A stretch of 64,000 bases of DNA, taken from Ptychodera flava (lineage: Eukaryota; Hemichordata; Enteropneusta; Ptychoderidae). Position numbers and translations under genes: made by a program. Below the pieces are notes generated by a model, which was not told the DNA's origin, did no database searches, and worked only from the letters and a program-made list of their open reading frames with translations. How positions within the stretch are numbered: position 1 is the stretch's first letter; the number at the start of each line of letters is the position of its first letter. The stretch lies in NCBI RefSeq assembly GCF_041260155.1, contig NC_091944.1, forward strand, positions 19,744,772-19,808,771, given 5' to 3'. Below are positions 49,001 through 60,600 of this stretch, piece by piece.

Positions 49001-50485
49001 TCTTTTTGTATATCTAACAACATTGCGTGATCATTATTTAGCGGTACATTGATATTCAAAATGTCTAGTCTGATTGTGCATTTTGGCCTATTTTCATGTA
49101 CTTATTACTGATAAGGAGTACAAAAACCCTGCTCATTTGGAAGTGTGTCGTTTGTTCGCACTACATTTCAGATTCCACTGTATGCGGCCTCCCATTCATC
49201 AAATTATACGCCCGCATTGGGTGTGGAGACAGCGAATGACCAAATACATTTCACTCGCGCAAGACAATAGTGTTCTCAAAATCCTAGCATCAAGATACTA
49301 AGGATGTGACAATATGGAGTCTCACTGGCGCATACTGCTTAAAATAATCTTGGGGTGCACTTATTTAAATGAATTTGTGGTATTTGTTAAGCTGTATATG
49401 ATATTAAGGTACAAATTGACAATTGACAGCAAAACTCACACTTAAAAATCGATCGTCGCGAACCTGGTAAGCTACCACAAAGGCTCCATTTAATATCATT
49501 TTTCGCAGGACATATATTTACTTGATAAATATTTCAATGTAGAACGAAGGATTGACGATGTTTTTACGAACACTATTACTCCACTTATCCACTAATGAGA
49601 GAACAAGGCAGTGAGAATGCGCCTTCAAGTACAATAAGAACGAATGTCTATAACCCGGTTAGAAACCCAGTTAAAACGTCCTACAAGCCTTTACATGTCA
49701 AACGCGGATAATCATGTGATCATAATACCTAATGAATACTGAAATTGTGAGGATATTAGATTTTCAACCGTCATAACATGCTTGATAGTTTATTTGAGAA
49801 CTATTTCTGTCGGCGTATGTAAGCCGAGCAGAGAGTAACTAATTGAACTAAACATTTATTTTCAGGCAAAATAGTATTTTTATTACTTGCCTTTTCACAG
49901 TAAACGGTATATGACATTAATAACATGCAGGGCATTTTCAAACAATTTTCTCATTATCGACGAGCATCAGACAGATTTTAACGAAAGTCAAAATAGCAGT
50001 GCGCGCATGGATATTTTACATCTAGCATCAAGCGTCTACTTTGACATGGTTCAGCGGCCCGCTAACTCCCCGGATGTTCCTATATAAATCAATGCACTGG
50101 TAACTTCTGATGATGTTTTGGTAAGTTTTGTCCACAAGCTTTTGTCTCTTTCCCTACAAATATATCATAAAACACAGTATTGACCTACCAACAAATTCAT
50201 CGTATTTTGTATTTTATGATGACTGTAAAAATGCAATCATAATGGAAAGTATTCATATATGGCTGTAATGACGAGTTGAAGAACTTTTTGTGGGTAGAGA
50301 GTTTCCTTTTATAGAATAACAATAACACAAATATATTGCTATTAACTGATCACAGAGTGATTAGTTACGATCATGTGGTTCGGAGGCTTTTACAATAAAT
50401 CCCTCTCTTCTATGATGCACTTTTGTCTTCAAATTCGAAAGTCATGCAGGAATAAGCTGCGACAACCGGCCTGCCTCGACAAATT
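46050..50485. other. No supported gene in 4.4 kb
   Basis: AT-rich sequence. The only coding-like stretch is a minus-strand tail of about 35 codons at 47572-47676 (PPPVVDISEPDTQNE..., ending in a stop) with a stop just upstream and no good acceptor. An A/T dinucleotide-rich zone lies at 47930-48020. Nothing else was recognised. Confidence 0.45.
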
Positions 50486-50487
50486 TG

Positions 50488-50860
50488 CAAATTGAAGATG
50501 GAGTTCGCCTCAGGGACGGAAATTCAGATTCCCAAACGCTTACAGTACTTTTGATATACCACTTGTAGCTGCTCATTGAGAAACCCACGGAGTATTCAGC
50601 TTTAAATGGTTTATTTATGTTTAAATCGAAAATGTAATTTTTCCCATTGATGAAACACCTCATTGGCGGCCATTTTGAATTTCAAGAGTCTTTGCATTTG
50701 GATAATTTGTCTCTTGTACAAAATTATGTACAGTGACCCATGGATTTTATGCTTGATTTCGAAAGGGAATGGTTTAAAATGTCCTTACGGAAAGTTAGAG
50801 ATCAAAAGTTTAAGTCTTTCAATTCCTAGGCGCGTAGAACCTTAATTTCAACCTGTAGAT
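50488..50860 (-). mobile_element. GGTAG..GCGCCTC MITE, copy 5 (inverted, diverged)
   Basis: Inverted relative to copy 1: GATGGAGTTCGCCTCAGGGAC opens it, and CTAGGCGCGTAGAACC closes it. Internal words such as GGCGGCCATTTTGAATTTC are shared with copy 3. It is more diverged than the others, so probably older. Confidence 0.65.
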
Positions 50861-51363
50861 GATAACTAATCGAAAATCTTGCTTACCTTGAACAGTTTTG
50901 ATGGCACAGTGTCTTTAAACAACATGAGATATTAACAAGAACTCAACTGTAACTTATTAACGTACTACCTTGACTAGGATGATAACCTGTTGCTCTCATT
51001 GGACGTTCAAATGTACTGGAAGGTCAATTCAAAAATTAATGTTTTCGAAAATGAGAACATGAAATATCTCATTTTCAGAGACCATTTTTAAGGTTTTACG
51101 GACTCTTCTTGTGTTCTATGTCAAAATCTATGCCGTAAAAAGTTTAAGCCTACAGCCTCAACACTTTACAGTAGGGTCGGACGTAATATTAAAGTAAAGC
51201 ATGGGCTTCATCCTGTAAAAGAACATTTACACTCAAGGAGTGACTCAATCCCTTGGTTATTAAAAAGTGAGACTTAAGATATACGCGGATTGCGGCTTTA
51301 CACAATCAGATTTTCAGCGTTTTAAGATTTTTGGGATTCGATAATGTGACAAGGCATACCGCC

Positions 51364-51552
51364 TTAAAGGTATACAGTCACCTGTAATCTAAATATGCCC
51401 ATATATGATGAAAGGGGCGTTCCTTGGTGCCATGTCCATGTGAGTGTGCTGTTTTTAAAAAGCGACCAACCGCTTAAAATCTGTGATTGGTTAGATTTTC
51501 TCTTTCCATGGTAAGTGTGGCAAAATTGGAACAGGTGACAGTATACCTTTAA
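51364..51552. mobile_element. 189-bp TTAA MITE in unit A
   Basis: It starts TTAAAGGTATACAGTCACC and ends GGTGACAGTATACCTTTAA. The unoccupied site is preserved in unit B near 53955, which confirms a TTAA insertion after the duplication. It is the short form of the element at 23576-25470. Confidence 0.92.
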
Positions 51553-52734
51553 TAATAGGACTATAATAGCGATGACGTCATGATAGAGGTGTTTTTAGTA
51601 GAATGACTTACTAGACACATTAAAACAAACAATTAAATAAATATTAGATTATAAACAAACGTGTTGGACAACGCTTGGTTTTGCAGTACCGTGATGTTCA
51701 GTAAGGTACACTGTCTTTAGCTAGCTGGGGTCATGATCCGTAATATTAGAAAGGGTAGCTTCCTTGAATAAACTGGCGGTTTGACCCAACCGTTATTTTA
51801 TGCTGGTTATATGATCCGAAAGACAGTTGTATTCTAAGTAGGTTTGGCAAAGGTAGCTGTTGGTGAAATAATAGCAATACTAGATGACAGCTGTATGCTC
51901 ACAATAAACAGAAGGCATATGAACGGTTAAGATAAATATCGTTTTAATCATCTGGGCAGTGTTACCGTCTGGTACGTCCTACTTCAGAACGGTTGTGTGG
52001 AAGGTTTGAAATAAAACACAATGGATATTTTTAAATATTTGGAACAGTCAGTTAAAAAATCGATATTAGGAACAATGGGAAGTAGTAAGCTTAATATTAC
52101 GTCTTGTTGGGTGACGTGTATATATTTGTCAACTGGCAGATGTCTAAAATTCACATATTTCCATGGTTGATATTATGGTGCTGTGTCATTTTATTGTGCC
52201 AACTATACCTGGCAGAAAGCGTCGCTCAACTATGTTATTAACCATGTTTGTTTGCTCACTTAACTTGTAAACGTGGGCAGCGCAACTCTCCGTCTTGTGT
52301 GTTGAAAAATTGAAGATTTTCATGTGTAGCTATTTGCATATCTATTGATGTCACTTTGTAAGCTAAACACCGATGACATCGCTAAGAGTGCGTGTACTAG
52401 AAATTGTGGAAATATGTCAGTACATTAACCCTATTGGTACCTAATTCTCGGAATTCTCGAGTTTTTCCATAATTCATGGAAGTGGTAAAAATAGACAGAC
52501 ATATCAATGAGATTTTATTCGACAAACTAGTCTGGTAAAGCTGTATGGCGCATCTGCTCAGGACAAACAAAGATATCGAGATATTTCGAAATGCAAGAGT
52601 CTGCTCCTGTAACGTCACAATGCGATACAAAGTTTGTTTTGGGACCGTGTTTATCAGATGATGCGTCTTCTGAACTCTTGAGGTTAATGTTAGAAATCCC
52701 TTTGTAATTTTTCTGTGTTATATTAGGAACTATG

Positions 52735-53304
52735 CTTATTTCTACCATAATAGAAACCTCGCCATAAAACTAAATCTTGATAAGGTGTACACTCTTCAAA
52801 AGAGAGCGGTACGTACGCTTTTTGAATTAGGAATTAAGAATTTCCTTCAGATGCTTCATTTTATATGTTTGATGTTATGTCAATTACACAGATAATTTTT
52901 TATATCATGGCAATGCTAAGTTTCAAATATATATGAATGGTTCTGGACCACAGTATTTATCTCATTTATTCACTCCAAATCTTAAGGAATGTTCATGATT
53001 ATTACACATGCTCTACCGCTCGTCAAGATTGTTATGTACCTAGATGTGTTTAAATGTTGGACAACGCATTTTTCATTCCCACGCCACTGAAGTGTGGAAT
53101 TCATTACCGATTGATTTCAGAGAACTATCCAGCCTGAGTACATTCAAATGCAAATTGAAAGAATATGTCAAAAGCAAAGTGCTTTGTGATTTACTTTTGT
53201 TTGTATTTAATCTTTTTCTTTTCTTGATGTATTTATGAGCCCGATCGAAATACCATTCGGCCGCTCTATAAAAGTGTAATAAATAAATAAATAAATAAAT
53301 AAAT

Positions 53305-53335
<31 letters not shown>
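52735..53335 (+). mobile_element. LINE 3' end in unit A
   Basis: Coding-like remnants read KVYTLQKRAVRTLFEL and then EVWNSLPIDFRELSSLSTFK, as in the extreme C-terminus of CR1/L2/Jockey-like ORF2. The frame is broken in several places. The fragment ends in an (AAAT)n tail at 53278-53331, the usual end of such elements. The same fragment is in unit B. Confidence 0.75.
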
Positions 53336-53925
53336 ACAAAGGTTCACGAAAGGAACTGCTGCTTAGTAGGCGAATTCAAAACATGTCGAATTCAACAATG
53401 TCATTTGGACTGTGGTGAGATGCTCGACCTCTTCTGTGTATACATGATGTCATGTAAACCTTTCTGTGGAACACCCCTGTCTGTTAATTTGAACACGGCT
53501 GTTGTTCCATTCTGCTTCTGACACCATAAAAAGATATCGGAGCTTTGAAAATACAGTCTAAGCATAAACGTACCGTCATGAATTGTGTGTCACGTGGTAG
53601 TATGATGGGTTTGCCGGGTACGAATTTTTTTTTAAGTAAAAATAAATATTTATGAATTTCAATGTCTTTCAGAGTCTGTGGCTAAGTGTTGACTCCAGTA
53701 CCACCATTTTTGATGTGTAAAAAGGAGTCATATATATGTCAGTAAAAAGTAACACCTCTGAATCGACTTAACTCAACAAAACGTTAAAAGTGTGTCGTCT
53801 GCTTCTCCTCGGCCCAAATACTATCATGCTGATTGATCGGGGACAGTCGTAAGCTCCTCGGCAAAAAGGTTTGCTGTTACTCGAATAATGAGACTAGATT
53901 TGTGCGTTTTGTTACGTGGATTTCT

Positions 53926-54288
53926 GGATCCGATAACGTGAGAGGCATACCGCCTCAATAACGGGACTATAATAGCAATGACGTAATATTACTAGAGGTG
54001 TGTTTAGTAGAATGACTTAATAGACACATGAAAACAAACAATTAAGTAAATATGTTGGACAGCGCTTGGTTTTGCATTACCATGAATTGTTCAGTTAGGT
54101 ACTCTGCTTTTAGCTAGCTGTGGTCATGATCCGTAATATTAGAAAGGGTAGCTTACTTGAATAAACTGGCGGTTTGACCCGACCGTTATTTTATGCTGTT
54201 ATATGATCCGAAAGACAGTTGTATTCTAAGTAGGTTTGGCAAAGGTAGCTGTTGGTGAAATAATAGCAATACTAGATGACAGCTGTAT
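53926..54288. repeat. Tandem duplication unit B, left part
   Basis: It matches 51325-51890 of unit A without the MITE, including GGTTTGGCAAAGGTAGCTG. It is cut at 54288 by the 6.3-kb inverted-repeat element and resumes at 60601. Confidence 0.88.
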
Positions 54289-55740
54289 TAGTCTAGTCGT
54301 AAGGTAGGGTTCCCATGCACCCTATGGATGTATTTTTTTAACTTACATTTTTGTAATCCATAGGGTCTATATTTAATGAATTTTGATGTTCCCAAAATCA
54401 AATAGTGTCCTATGGGGTTCATTTTGCGCCATCTTTGCCGCCATCTTTGCCGCCATCTTTGGTTTCAACAATGGGGTAGGGGTCACGTATTTACCGCTCG
54501 ACGGAAACAGAAACAATAAAATAACTATAACGTTACATTTTTAGAAAGCCAAGATCATGGCCTTTTCATTGATATATAACTTAATAGGGATAAATTAATA
54601 TTCGAACGTCGATTAGACTTTATATCGGCCATTGACCGTAAATCGTAAATTTGCTAAATTTCACACCCTATAATTAAGTTCCCGTTCCTCCAAACAATTT
54701 TTCATAAGGTATTTATATATTTTTTGGAAGAAATCAGTGCAATAAACAAGAAAAACAACATTAAAAGTATGTGTCTTGAGATTTAGTGGGTGCATGAGCT
54801 TGTTTTCTTATTACGCGGTATGCCATATATCCGTGTGTAACATAAGGGGTAGGGGTAATGTTACCCTTTCTGTTTCGAATCATGAATGATGAAACCATAA
54901 AAATGTTACATTGTTTGAAAGTGCTGCATCAGACCTTTTTAAAAATATATAGATTTATGGGGAAAAGTTGCATATTTAAAAGTTACAAAGCTTAAACCTT
55001 TCGGTTTGTGTCGATTTTAAGTGATTTTTTAAGACCGAAATTACAACATATGGGGTAGGGGTAATGTTTCCCTTTCTGCCTCGAACCATGAATTATGAAA
55101 CCATATAAATGTTATACTGTTTGAAAGCTCTGAAATAGGCCTTTCCAAACATGTATAGTTTTATTGGGAAAAGTCCATATTTGAAAGTTACAAAGCTTAT
55201 GCCTTTCAGTTTGTGTCAATTTTAAGTGATTTTTTAAACAAAATTATAATATAAGGGGTAGGGGTAATGTTTCCCGTTCTGCCTTGAACCATGAATTATG
55301 AAACCATATAAATGTTATACGTGTTGAAAGCTCTGAAATAGGCCTTTCCAAACATGTATAGTTTTATTGGCAAAAGTTCCATATTTGAAAGTTACAAAGC
55401 TTAAGCCTTTCAGTTTGTGTCAATTTTAAGTGATTTTTTGAACAATATGCACAAAACAGTTAGTCCGTTGGCCAGGTATCGAAATCATCCCCTCTAAGGC
55501 ATTTTACCCTCTATGATTTTCTGTTAGCTAGTATTCTCAGCTGTCATAATCTGCTTAATTTCCATTTAACTGATGGTGTGTGAGAGTGTAACGACTTGTT
55601 TGTGAAGGGCTGTCACGTAGTAAAATAGGAATGGGTTAGGGGTAACATATTTACCGCTAGTCGGAAACAAAACCAAAAAAGTACCATAAACAATACATTC
55701 TTAGAAAGCTAGAAAGCCCAGATAATCCCTTTACCATTGG
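54289..55740. repeat. Left terminal inverted repeat of the 6.3-kb element
   Basis: About 1.45 kb, complementary to 58935-60597. In order it holds the end sequence, three 12-bp-spaced GCCATCTTT motifs (54428, 54440, 54452), a GGGGTAGGGGT box, an AT-rich stretch and three 204-bp units. Just inside, 55627-56040 is a diverged direct copy of 54470-54865. Confidence 0.85.
54840..55440. repeat. 204-bp subterminal tandem repeat, three units
   Basis: GGGGTAGGGGTAATGTT recurs at about 54847, 55052 and 55256. Each unit also contains CATGAATTATGAAACCATA and CAAACATGTATAGTTTTAT. The opposite arm has four such units, which accounts for most of the length difference between arms. Confidence 0.88.
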
Positions 55741-56510
55741 TATACAACTAAATGGGGATAAATCGATATTCAACATCGATTAGATTTTATATCGGACATG
55801 AAATGTAAATTGTAAAATTTGCTTAATTTCAAACCCAATAATTAAGTTCATGTTCCTCCAAACAATTTTTACAAGGTATTTATATATCATTTGAAAGAAC
55901 TTAATGCAATAGAGAAGTAAAAAACATTAAAAGAGTGTATCTTCTTGAGACTTATGGGGTGCGTCGATTGTTTTCCTAATATATGGTATGCCGTACATCC
56001 CTCTATAATATACATTTAAGGGATAGGGGTATGGGTAATGTTTCCTCTCCTACCAAACGCAGCGAATAAGGAAGCCACATAAATATCATATCTCTGAAAC
56101 ACTAACGCAGTTGTTTTTCCAACAAGATATGGGGTAAACTCTAAAATTATGCAGTGACAATGCCTAAACTCAAAAGTTTGTGTTACTTTACTGACATTTA
56201 CTTGTTAAAAGGAACATAGAAAAATACTCTATAGGCATTAAATAGCACTAAAAATTAAAATGGTGGTTAATAAAAGACGTTTTACTCATTTCAATAACTC
56301 AAATTAGGGAAAGAAAGTTAACAGCTATAATATGTCAAAAATTATATATTCCAAACCACAAACACTAAATTGGATGTCATAGTCGTCATGCTAAGTTGAT
56401 ATGACAGCAGCAACAATCAATCCCTTTTCTTTAATTGTATCGCGAGAGATATATAAGCAATAAATCACCACTTTGAAAGGATACCACACGGTTTCGACCG
56501 GTAAACAACA

Positions 56511-56539
56511 TATACGCACGAACTTTAGTCGTGTGTATA
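56511..56539. repeat. Small hairpin in the core of the 6.3-kb element
   Basis: TATACGCACGAAC and AGTCGTGTGTATA form 13-base arms with two mismatches. Weaker outer complementarity (GGTTTCGACC / GGTCAAAACC, CCACAC / GTGGTG) extends the foldback to about 56490-56575. Confidence 0.55.
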
Positions 56540-58137
56540 AGGAGTGAAATGGTCAAAACCGAGCTCGAGTGGTGTACCCAACTTATAGGGGTTGTTTATC
56601 GCTATATTATATCAGTATATTGAAACTTGTGATGAAAATAAAAACAATGTGAAAGAAACCCACTTTGGAGATAGGAATGGCCAACTTTACAGTATATCGT
56701 AAATATATGCACAGTCACGTGACCGTCTGGGCAAATCAGAGCTCACTATTAATAGTGTTACTTTTAATACCACACGGGAACACGAGAGAATCTTTTATCG
56801 CTCAAAACCAATCACCATTAATCCACAATATAGCTTCTCCATACTAAGATAAGATGGATCGACAACACTTTACCTTCCTTACCAGAAAAGAAGAGATCAT
56901 AACCAATTTTTTGAAATTATTTTACAACGCAGAACACTATATACTCCCAATGAGGATTACATTTTCGACTGGGTACTAAAATTCAATAGCAAAATAATTC
57001 TGGAACTAAAACCCGAAAAGCCAAATGTCACAGAACGGCGAACAAACACTTTCTACATTAAGCAATAAGAAGGCGAGACAAACCTCAGAAAATGACTAAA
57101 AAGGCTTATATTCCCATTGACACCTCAATGTTTAAAATGCCTTGTGAGTGAATCTATCATTAGTTTCTTATCATGGATGACATTTAACCAATGTTATACC
57201 CTGACGTCTTTGAGCAAAGACCCTACAAACGGACGTTTTAGGGTCAATGCTTGAAGATACCATTCCCACCAGCATGATCAAATCAGAGAGACTAGATTGA
57301 TCTAACTTTCGAGCTAGATCAGCCACCAGCAGCTGAGAAAAAATAAGTCAACATAATCATCAGAGTCAAGCGAGCTAGACAACGGCTTCACACATTATAC
57401 TACACAGAGAGGACATTCTTACAATTCACAAAAAGCGTTCAAAACTTCGTTAAAGGCATTGTTCGCGATCCCAGGGACGGGCATGGCTGGTTGCGTGGCA
57501 AATGCAAAATATCAGTCATGCTGAATCAAGGTGTAATCAAGTAATAGCTTATTTATAGATTGGGAAAATCCTAATCCTGATAGTAATTATGGAATATAAA
57601 CTTTGTGAAAAGTTGAGAAAATTTGCCACTTCTTTGATTTGTATGTTTTACATTCCATGTTGTACAGTACTGCCTGTATTATACATGAACAGTCAATACA
57701 TCCGGCAAGTATTCTGTGCTGTTCTTTTATAGTTAGGTCCCCGCAGTCCGAGATAAGTCTTTCTATAGTGTCAACCATTCTCTTCGATTACTGTAATCTA
57801 CTCCAATAAATTCCCATTTAACTCATTTGTATGATTACAGGGAAGCCTAAGCCTATCTCTTACAATCTAAGATTTGAGATATTTGACAACAACATGTATG
57901 CAATTTTCATATTTTTCATAGGCCTAAATAATACATAGAATAAAGTCATACTCAATGTTTTGTCCAATTGAAAGTCAAATTTTCAACGAAACAAGTAGAG
58001 GTGGCCATATGTAAGCAAAACGAGAATTAATATTAGCAAAGATGGATATTAATTAAGCCTTTCCCATTTCCGATCCCAGTTACTCATACAACGGGATATA
58101 AGCGAAAGCCAAGAGTATCGAATGTGTTGAAACCTAA

Positions 58138-58572
58138 GTGGCCCCTATTCAGTACCACGTAGCCTACAGGTACACCTTAAAGAATACTTACCAGGCCAAA
58201 ATACCGAGTGTTGAATTCCTTCAAAAGTGGCAACACCTGGAAAAACACTGCGGCAACCAATTTATCACCCCGATCTCTAACTATTTACCTCTACACCCAA
58301 TAAAGCACCGGGACTCAAGACAGTTGTACATCACAAACTTAAGAGAGCGATCGAAGACACTCGCTACACAGAACGCAGGATGGAAGGCTGCAAAGACGAT
58401 TCTTCAAATAGGCAAAAAAGAGGCTAAAAACAACACAAACATTCACAGCAACGACGATAGGTCGGGCTTTCTTCCTATACTACGGTACAAAACCAAACCA
58501 AAGGGTCTTTCAAAGGCCATCGCACTTCCCTTAAAGCCCGGCTCGAAATGGACTAGGATCATGATTGATTAG
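58138..58572 (+). CDS. 144-codon open frame in the 6.3-kb element, function unknown
   Basis: ATG at 58138 to the stop at 58570-58572. The product is basic, with QAKIPSVEFLQKWQHLEKHC near the start and TLATQNAGWKAAKTILQIGK and KAIALPLKPGSKW towards the end. The composition looks like a real protein, and this is the longest intact frame in the element. It has no membrane segment, no cysteine-pair motif and no catalytic signature that I can name. I do not recognise the family. It is most likely an element-encoded accessory protein or the remnant of one. Confidence 0.5.
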   Translation: MAPIQYHVAYRYTLKNTYQAKIPSVEFLQKWQHLEKHCGNQFITPISNYLPLHPIKHRDSRQLYITNLRERSKTLATQNAGWKAAKTILQIGKKEAKNNTNIHSNDDRSGFLPILRYKTKPKGLSKAIALPLKPGSKWTRIMID

Positions 58573-58934
58573 TGCCAAGTTTGGTTGGGCGTTTTGGGGC
58601 ATGGCTCTGCATAATGAGTCTGTTGGTAACGGTTGCGATCGTTCGCATTATCTGCGGATCTGTTTGCTCTCAGATCACGCTTAGGCTCGGACTAATATAG
58701 ATGCCTAGATGTGAACCCCATAATAGATACGTACAGCCTTCGTTTCCAGGTTCGTTTCAGTCATGCCATGGCAAATACTCGAAATAAAAAGAAAGGAAAT
58801 CTATCAACTTAATCAAACAAGAGTTTGCTTGAATGAATTTACCGAAGTTTCAGGCCATATCAACGTTCATTGTGTGAATGATTCGGCTATGGACCGCCAT
58901 GTACATACGGAATATTGGCGCCGTCTAAAGTCGA

Positions 58935-60597
58935 ATAATTATCAAAAAAGTAAAAAGCTTATATCTGGGCTTTCTAAGAATGCATTGTTTATGGTACTTT
59001 TTTGGTTTTGTTTCCGACTAGCGGTAAATATGTTACCCCTAACCCATTCCAATTTTACTACCGAGGGCGTGACAGCCCTTCACAAACAAGGCGTTACACT
59101 CTCACACACAATCAGTTAAATGGAAAGTAAGCAGATTATGACAGCTGAGAATACTAGCTAACAGAAAATCATAGTGGGTAAAATGCCTTAGAGGGGATGA
59201 TTTCGATACCTGGCCAACGGACTAACTGTTTTGTGCATATTGTTCAAAAAATCACTTAAAATTGACACAAACTGAAAGGCATAAGCTTTGTAACTTTCAA
59301 ATATGCAACTTTTGCCAATAAAACTATACATGTTTGGAAAGGCCTATTTCAGAGCTTTCAAACAGTATAACATTTATATGGTTTCATAATTCATGGTTCA
59401 AGGCAGAACGGGAAACATTACCCCTACCCCTTATATTATAATTTTGTTTAAAATAATCACTTAAAATTGACACAAACTGAAAGGCATAAGCTTTGTAACT
59501 TTCAAATATGGACTTTTGCCAATAAAACTATACATGTTTGGAAAGGCCTATTTCAGAGCTTTCAAACAGTATAACATTTATATGGTTTCATAATTCATGG
59601 TTCGAGGCAGAACGGGAAACATTACCCCTACCCCATATGTTGTAATTTCGTTCTTAAAAAATCACTTAAAATCGACACAAACTGAAAGGCATAAGCTTTG
59701 TAACTTTCAAATATGGACTTTTCCCAATAAAACTATACATGTTTGGAAAGGCCTATTTCAGAGCTTTCAAACAGTATAACATTTATATGGTTTCATAATT
59801 CATGGTTCGAGGCAGAAAGGGAAACATTACCCCTACCCCATATGTTGTAATTTCGGTCTTAAAAAATCACTTAAAATCGACACAAACCGAAAGGTTTAAG
59901 CTTTGTAACTTTTAATATGCAACTTTTCCCCATAAATCGATATATTTTTAAAAAGGTCTGATGCAGCACTTTCAAACATGTAACATTTTTATGGTTTCAT
60001 CATTCATGATTCCAAACAGAAAGGGAAACATTACCCTACCCCTTATGTTACACACGGATATGTGGCATACCGCGTAATAAGAAAACAAGCTCATGCACCC
60101 ACTAAATCTCAAGAAACATACTTTAATGTTGTTTTTCTTGTTTATTGCACTGATTTCTTCCAAAAATATATAAATACCTTATGAAAAATTGTTTGGAGGA
60201 ACGGGAACTTAATTATTGGGTGTGAAATTTAGCAAATTTTACGATTTACGGTCAATGGCCGATATAAAATCTAATCGACGTTCGAATATTAATTTATCCC
60301 TATTAAGTTATATATCAATGAAAAGGCCATGATCTTGGCTTTCTAAAAATGTAACGTTTATAGTATTTTATTGTTTCTGTTTCCGTCGAGCGGTAAATAC
60401 GTGACCCCTACCCCATTGTTGAAATCCAAGATGGCGGCCAAGATGGCGCCAAAGATGGCGCCAAATGAACTCCATGGGACACTATTTGATTTTGGGAACA
60501 TCAAAATTCATTAAATATAGACCCTAAGGATTACAAAAATGTAGGTTAAAAAATACATCCATGGGGTGCATGGGAACCCTACCTTCCGACCCGACTA
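58935..60597. repeat. Right terminal inverted repeat of the 6.3-kb element
   Basis: About 1.66 kb, complementary to 54289-55740 and about 210 bases longer. AAGATGGC motifs at 60428, 60440 and 60452 mirror the left-arm triplet. The end reads CCTTCCGACCCGACTA. Confidence 0.85.
59240..60040. repeat. 204-bp subterminal tandem repeat, four units (right arm)
   Basis: ACATTACCCCTACCCC recurs at about 59416, 59618, 59824 and 60028. Units next to each other are more alike than units at the same position in the other arm, which fits local homogenisation. Confidence 0.88.
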
Positions 60598-60600
60598 TAT

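Larger units (their letters stand above)
51325..53925. repeat. Tandem duplication unit A (about 2.4 kb plus MITE)
   Basis: From GATTCGATAATGTGACAAGGC to the TTTGTGCGTTTTGTTACGTGG region, this unit is repeated as unit B (53926-54288 continuing at 60601-62590). The copies differ by many small substitutions and indels, so the duplication is not very recent. Unit A contains a TTAA MITE at 51364 that unit B lacks. Confidence 0.88.
54289..60597. mobile_element. 6.3-kb element with 1.5-1.7-kb terminal inverted repeats, family unassigned
   Basis: Both ends start TAGTC, followed after a few bases by AAGGTAGGGTTCCCATGCAC. The element interrupts unit B, and unit A gives the empty site, with TAT on both sides (54286-54288 and 60598-60600) as a 3-bp target duplication. 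The arms hold 204-bp subterminal tandem repeats, and a 3.2-kb core lies between. The core has short coding-like stretches and one 144-codon frame. I see no recognisable transposase or integrase. A 3-bp duplication with subterminal repeats recalls some cut-and-paste families, while long inverted ends with few genes could also be a deletion product of a larger element. It looks non-autonomous or decayed, and younger than the duplication it splits. Confidence 0.85.

Noticed and set aside
58763-59119. 118-codon frame running into the right arm
   Set aside because: Its second half is the terminal inverted repeat, which is non-coding and mirrored on the left. The composition is unconvincing.
54289-60597. 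Reading the 6.3-kb element as a Polinton/Maverick
   Set aside because: The length, the 3-bp TAT target duplication and the TAGTC ends do not fit the usual 6-bp duplication and AG ends, and no polymerase, integrase or capsid domain is recognisable. It is kept as unassigned; a decayed relative cannot be excluded.
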